Origin: Hyphomicrobiales bacterium | GTDB lineage: Bacteria > Pseudomonadota > Alphaproteobacteria > Rhizobiales > Rhizobiaceae | NCBI GenBank assembly: GCA_900468625.1 | Contig: UBUL01000004.1 | Coordinates: forward strand, 117,338-181,337 | Direction of reading: 5' to 3' | DNA: 64,000 bases | Shown here: in pieces, positions 62,052 through 64,000 of the stretch | How positions within the stretch are numbered: position 1 is the first letter of the stretch | Layout of the letters: each line of letters opens with the position of its first letter | The notes under the pieces: generated by a model | Told to the model about the DNA's origin: nothing | The model's input: the letters and a program-made list of their open reading frames with translations, nothing else | Database searches by the model: none | Program-made: the position numbers and the translations under genes

Positions 62052-62804
62052 TCAGGCGTCCGGCAATGTCAGAATGACAGGCCCGCCGCGGGTAGCGACG
62101 ATCGTGTGTTCGTACTGGACCGTAGGCGCCTGCGGATCGGCATAGAGCGTCCACGCATCGTCGCCGCCTTCCGCCCAGATTGCGCCGAGCGAGAGAAACG
62201 GCTCGACGGTGAAGACCAGGCCATCCTCCATGATCCGGGTCTCGGAAGGGTCCGCCCAGGTAGAAACCTCGGCGGGCTCTTCATGCAGGGAACGGCCGAT
62301 GCCGTGGCTGGCGAGATTGGCGATCAAAGTATAGCGGTTCTTCTGCGCGAAAGCGCCAACGGCCTGCCCGATCTTTGCAAGTGGCGCGCCGCTTTTCACC
62401 TGATTGAGGCCGACCCATAGCGCCCGCTTGCCATCCCGGCAGAGACGCTCGATCTTCGGCTTGACCGGAGGCACGGTAAAAGAGGCTCCGGTATCGGAAA
62501 AGAAGCCATCCTTTTCGGCCGATACATCGAGATTGACCAGATCTCCCGCCCGGATGATACGCGGGCCGGGAATGCCGTGCGCCACTTCCTCGTTGACGCT
62601 GATGCAGGTCGCGCCGGGAAACTTGTAGACCAGCTCCGGCGCCGATTGCGCGCCGGCATCTTCCAGTACCTTGCGGCCGATCGCATCCAGCTCCAGCGTG
62701 GTGATGCCCGGCTCCAGAGCCGCAGCCATGGCCTGCAGCGCATTGGCGCAGATGCGGCCGATATCTTTGAGCTTGGTCAGTTCTTCTTCGGTCGAAACGA
62801 TCAT
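62052..62804 (-). CDS. map: type I methionine aminopeptidase
   Basis: Map removes the initiator methionine from nascent proteins. The 250-aa product has the metal ligands in order: Asp in VNLDVSAEKDGFFSDTGASF (two Asp, near residues 93 and 104), His in NLASHGIGRSLHEEP near 168, Glu in FTVEPFLS near 200 and Glu in VQYEHTIVAT near 232. This is the short (type Ia-like) form. ATG 62804 has a GGAAG ribosome binding site. Rhizobia usually have two map genes; this is one of them. Confidence 0.93.
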   Translation of the reverse strand: MIVSTEEELTKLKDIGRICANALQAMAAALEPGITTLELDAIGRKVLEDAGAQSAPELVYKFPGATCISVNEEVAHGIPGPRIIRAGDLVNLDVSAEKDGFFSDTGASFTVPPVKPKIERLCRDGKRALWVGLNQVKSGAPLAKIGQAVGAFAQKNRYTLIANLASHGIGRSLHEEPAEVSTWADPSETRIMEDGLVFTVEPFLSLGAIWAEGGDDAWTLYADPQAPTVQYEHTIVATRGGPVILTLPDA

Positions 62805-62942
62805 TTACGGCTTCCGGCGCGCTCGCACTCTCAGCAACGTTCGGCGAGAGGCACAAGGTCGCTTTCGCCCCTTCCCTCTGCACAGTCAACGTTTTTCTGG
62901 GGTATTCTGCCAGATAGCGCGGCTTTCGAATTCCGAAAGGGG

Positions 62943-63455
62943 TCAGGAACGTGGATCGTCCGCCAGCAATGCCCAGCGCTCATGATCGCACCAGACGCCG
63001 CCGATCTTCAGATATTTGGGCGAAAACCCTTCCTTGCGGAAGCCGAGCCGCTTGACCAGCGCGATCGAAGAGTGATTGCCCGGCTGGATATTGGCCTCCA
63101 CCCGATGCAAGCCGACTGCGTCGAAGGCATGGACAACAGCCGAACGAACCGCCTCCGTCATGAAGCCCTGACCGGCAAAATCCGCCATGCCGTGATAGCC
63201 GAGAAAGGCGCTGCGAAAGCCGCCCCAGACCATCTGGCTGATATTGACGACGCCGACGATACCGCCGGAGCTTGGATCGCGCGCCACCAGACCAATATTC
63301 GGTCCCGTCACCGTCTGGCCGAACCAAGCGTCGAAACCGTCGCGATCGAGAAAGGGATAGGCCCAGGGCACATGGTGGGCACGGCTGGCTATATTGGCGG
63401 CAATCAGCTCGTCCGCATCCGATTGCCTGACAGGCGCGACGATCACTTGCGGCAT
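62943..63455 (-). CDS. GNAT family N-acetyltransferase (RimJ/RimL-like)
   Basis: The 170-aa product has the RimJ/RimL-type layout: DADELIAANIASRAHHVPW at the N-terminus, VVNISQMVWGGFRSAFLGYHG and the acetyl-CoA loop AGQGFMTEAVRSAVVHAFDAVGLHRVEANIQ near 100, then HSSIALVKRLGFRKEG. Such enzymes acetylate N-termini of ribosomal proteins or small molecules; the substrate here is unknown. ATG 63455 follows a GGAG ribosome binding site. Confidence 0.88.
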   Translation of the reverse strand: MPQVIVAPVRQSDADELIAANIASRAHHVPWAYPFLDRDGFDAWFGQTVTGPNIGLVARDPSSGGIVGVVNISQMVWGGFRSAFLGYHGMADFAGQGFMTEAVRSAVVHAFDAVGLHRVEANIQPGNHSSIALVKRLGFRKEGFSPKYLKIGGVWCDHERWALLADDPRS

Positions 63456-63508
63456 GGCCCGCTCCCTCTTCTCTCAAGGAAGCGAGCCTTAGCAAATCGA
63501 ATCCGAAA

Positions 63509-63937
63509 TCAAAAGCTTCGGTAAAAAAGCGGGATCATTTTGCGAACTTCTTCATAGCGAAGATAAAGTCCGCCCCAGGCGATCACGCCGACATAAACGC
63601 CGAACAGCAGATGCGAGAAGATCGGGCTGCCGGCTCTGAGATGCGTCGCGATCGCCCCGCCGAGAAGGCCTGTAAGAAGGATCGCGCCGAGAACCGACGT
63701 TTTCGGAATCGCATAGAGAATGGCGCAGCCGAGCGTGATGACGCCGAGAAGCCGCGCAAGCGCCGGATCGGCGGAATAGCCAAGCCCCGCCATCGTCTCC
63801 GTGACGACCGGAAGCGGCACAAGCTTGATCACACCGTCAAAGACAAGAAAGGCAATGATCAGCCCGCTGAGGATCACGCCGGCGACGCGCTCGGCTCGTG
63901 TGACTGACGAGGTAGATGAATCGACTGCATAAGACAT
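63509..63937 (-). CDS. DoxX-like family membrane protein
   Basis: The 142-aa product has four predicted transmembrane segments (residues about 18-36, 60-78, 85-103 and 110-128) and the DoxX-like sequence VFDGVIKLVPLPVVTETMAGLGY near residue 32. DoxX-like proteins include subunits of thiosulfate:quinone oxidoreductases and many uncharacterised membrane proteins. The function here is unknown. ATG 63937 follows GGGGATACGAG. The gene is the first of the unit reaching map. Confidence 0.85.
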   Translation of the reverse strand: MSYAVDSSTSSVTRAERVAGVILSGLIIAFLVFDGVIKLVPLPVVTETMAGLGYSADPALARLLGVITLGCAILYAIPKTSVLGAILLTGLLGGAIATHLRAGSPIFSHLLFGVYVGVIAWGGLYLRYEEVRKMIPLFYRSF

Positions 63938-63982
63938 GCTCGTATCCCCCGGAATCGAATCGGAAATTCAGATCTTCGCCGC

Positions 63983-64000
63983 TAGAGCAAATCATGTTTT
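63983..64000. repeat. start of another TAGAGC-type element, cut by window end
   Basis: TAGAGCAAATCATG at the right edge has the terminal hexamer of families A and C. The rest lies outside the window. Confidence 0.35.

Overview
The window looks like a piece of the main chromosome of a Rhizobium-type alphaproteobacterium (Rhizobium/Agrobacterium/Sinorhizobium group). The support is GC-rich coding sequence, a fused trpE(G) gene behind a Trp-codon leader peptide, a complete choXWV choline transporter, an SbmA/BacA peptide transporter, a NolR-like ArsR regulator, BluB, a RirA-type iron box and several short inverted-repeat elements of the kind scattered through rhizobial intergenic DNA. There is no prophage, complete insertion sequence, CRISPR array, tRNA or rRNA that I can see. 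Most of it is ordinary housekeeping and accessory metabolism; the unusual material is in leaders, repeats and decayed genes.

Layout. 1-8.6 kb: the end of a membrane protein, three GNAT acetyltransferases, a glutathionyl-hydroquinone reductase, a Nudix hydrolase, a metallophosphoesterase and an ECF sigma/anti-sigma pair. 8.7-12 kb: leuA (minus) with a leucine-codon attenuator that I reconstructed from the sequence, then a BenE-type transporter. 12.1-14.5 kb: a DeoR regulator, MFS transporter and VOC protein in one overlapping operon. 14.6-18.9 kb: clpP, a DUF2076 protein, queF, a cation-efflux gene and bluB. 19-21.4 kb: trpE(G) and its leaderless attenuator. 21.45-21.7 kb: a 256-bp nested palindromic element. 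21.7-26.1 kb: an ABC-F ATPase preceded by a 23-codon micro-ORF, and a TonB receptor under an iron-responsive promoter. 26.2-36.4 kb: extensin-like protein, frameshifted isoaspartate methyltransferase, fhs, YqhA, an exported ClpP-like protein, a LuxR regulator, DUF2333, a coiled-coil protein, cytochrome c and thymidine kinase.

36.6-44.9 kb: choXWV, a PPOX-family protein, the NolR-like regulator with a probable self-operator, an omega-aminotransferase, adenine deaminase and the remains of a toxin-antitoxin pair. 45-54.7 kb: alpha-glucosidase divergent from an oppABCDF operon, then a PfkB-family sugar kinase and a glycosyltransferase with a possible PHO box. 55-64 kb: OhrR, der with a YfgM-like gene, NnrU, a polysaccharide deacetylase, bacA-like, padR with a duplicated operator/start region, map, a GNAT protein and DoxX.

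How parts work together. Two amino-acid pathways (Leu, Trp) are probably controlled by leader peptides whose ATG lies at the predicted transcription start, so both mRNAs would begin leaderless. Choline uptake (choXWV) fits glycine-betaine supply. bacA-like, bluB and nolR-like are all genes with known roles in legume symbiosis in relatives, though nothing here is a symbiosis island. Short repeats repeatedly sit directly at gene ends and supply the stop codon of the neighbouring gene.
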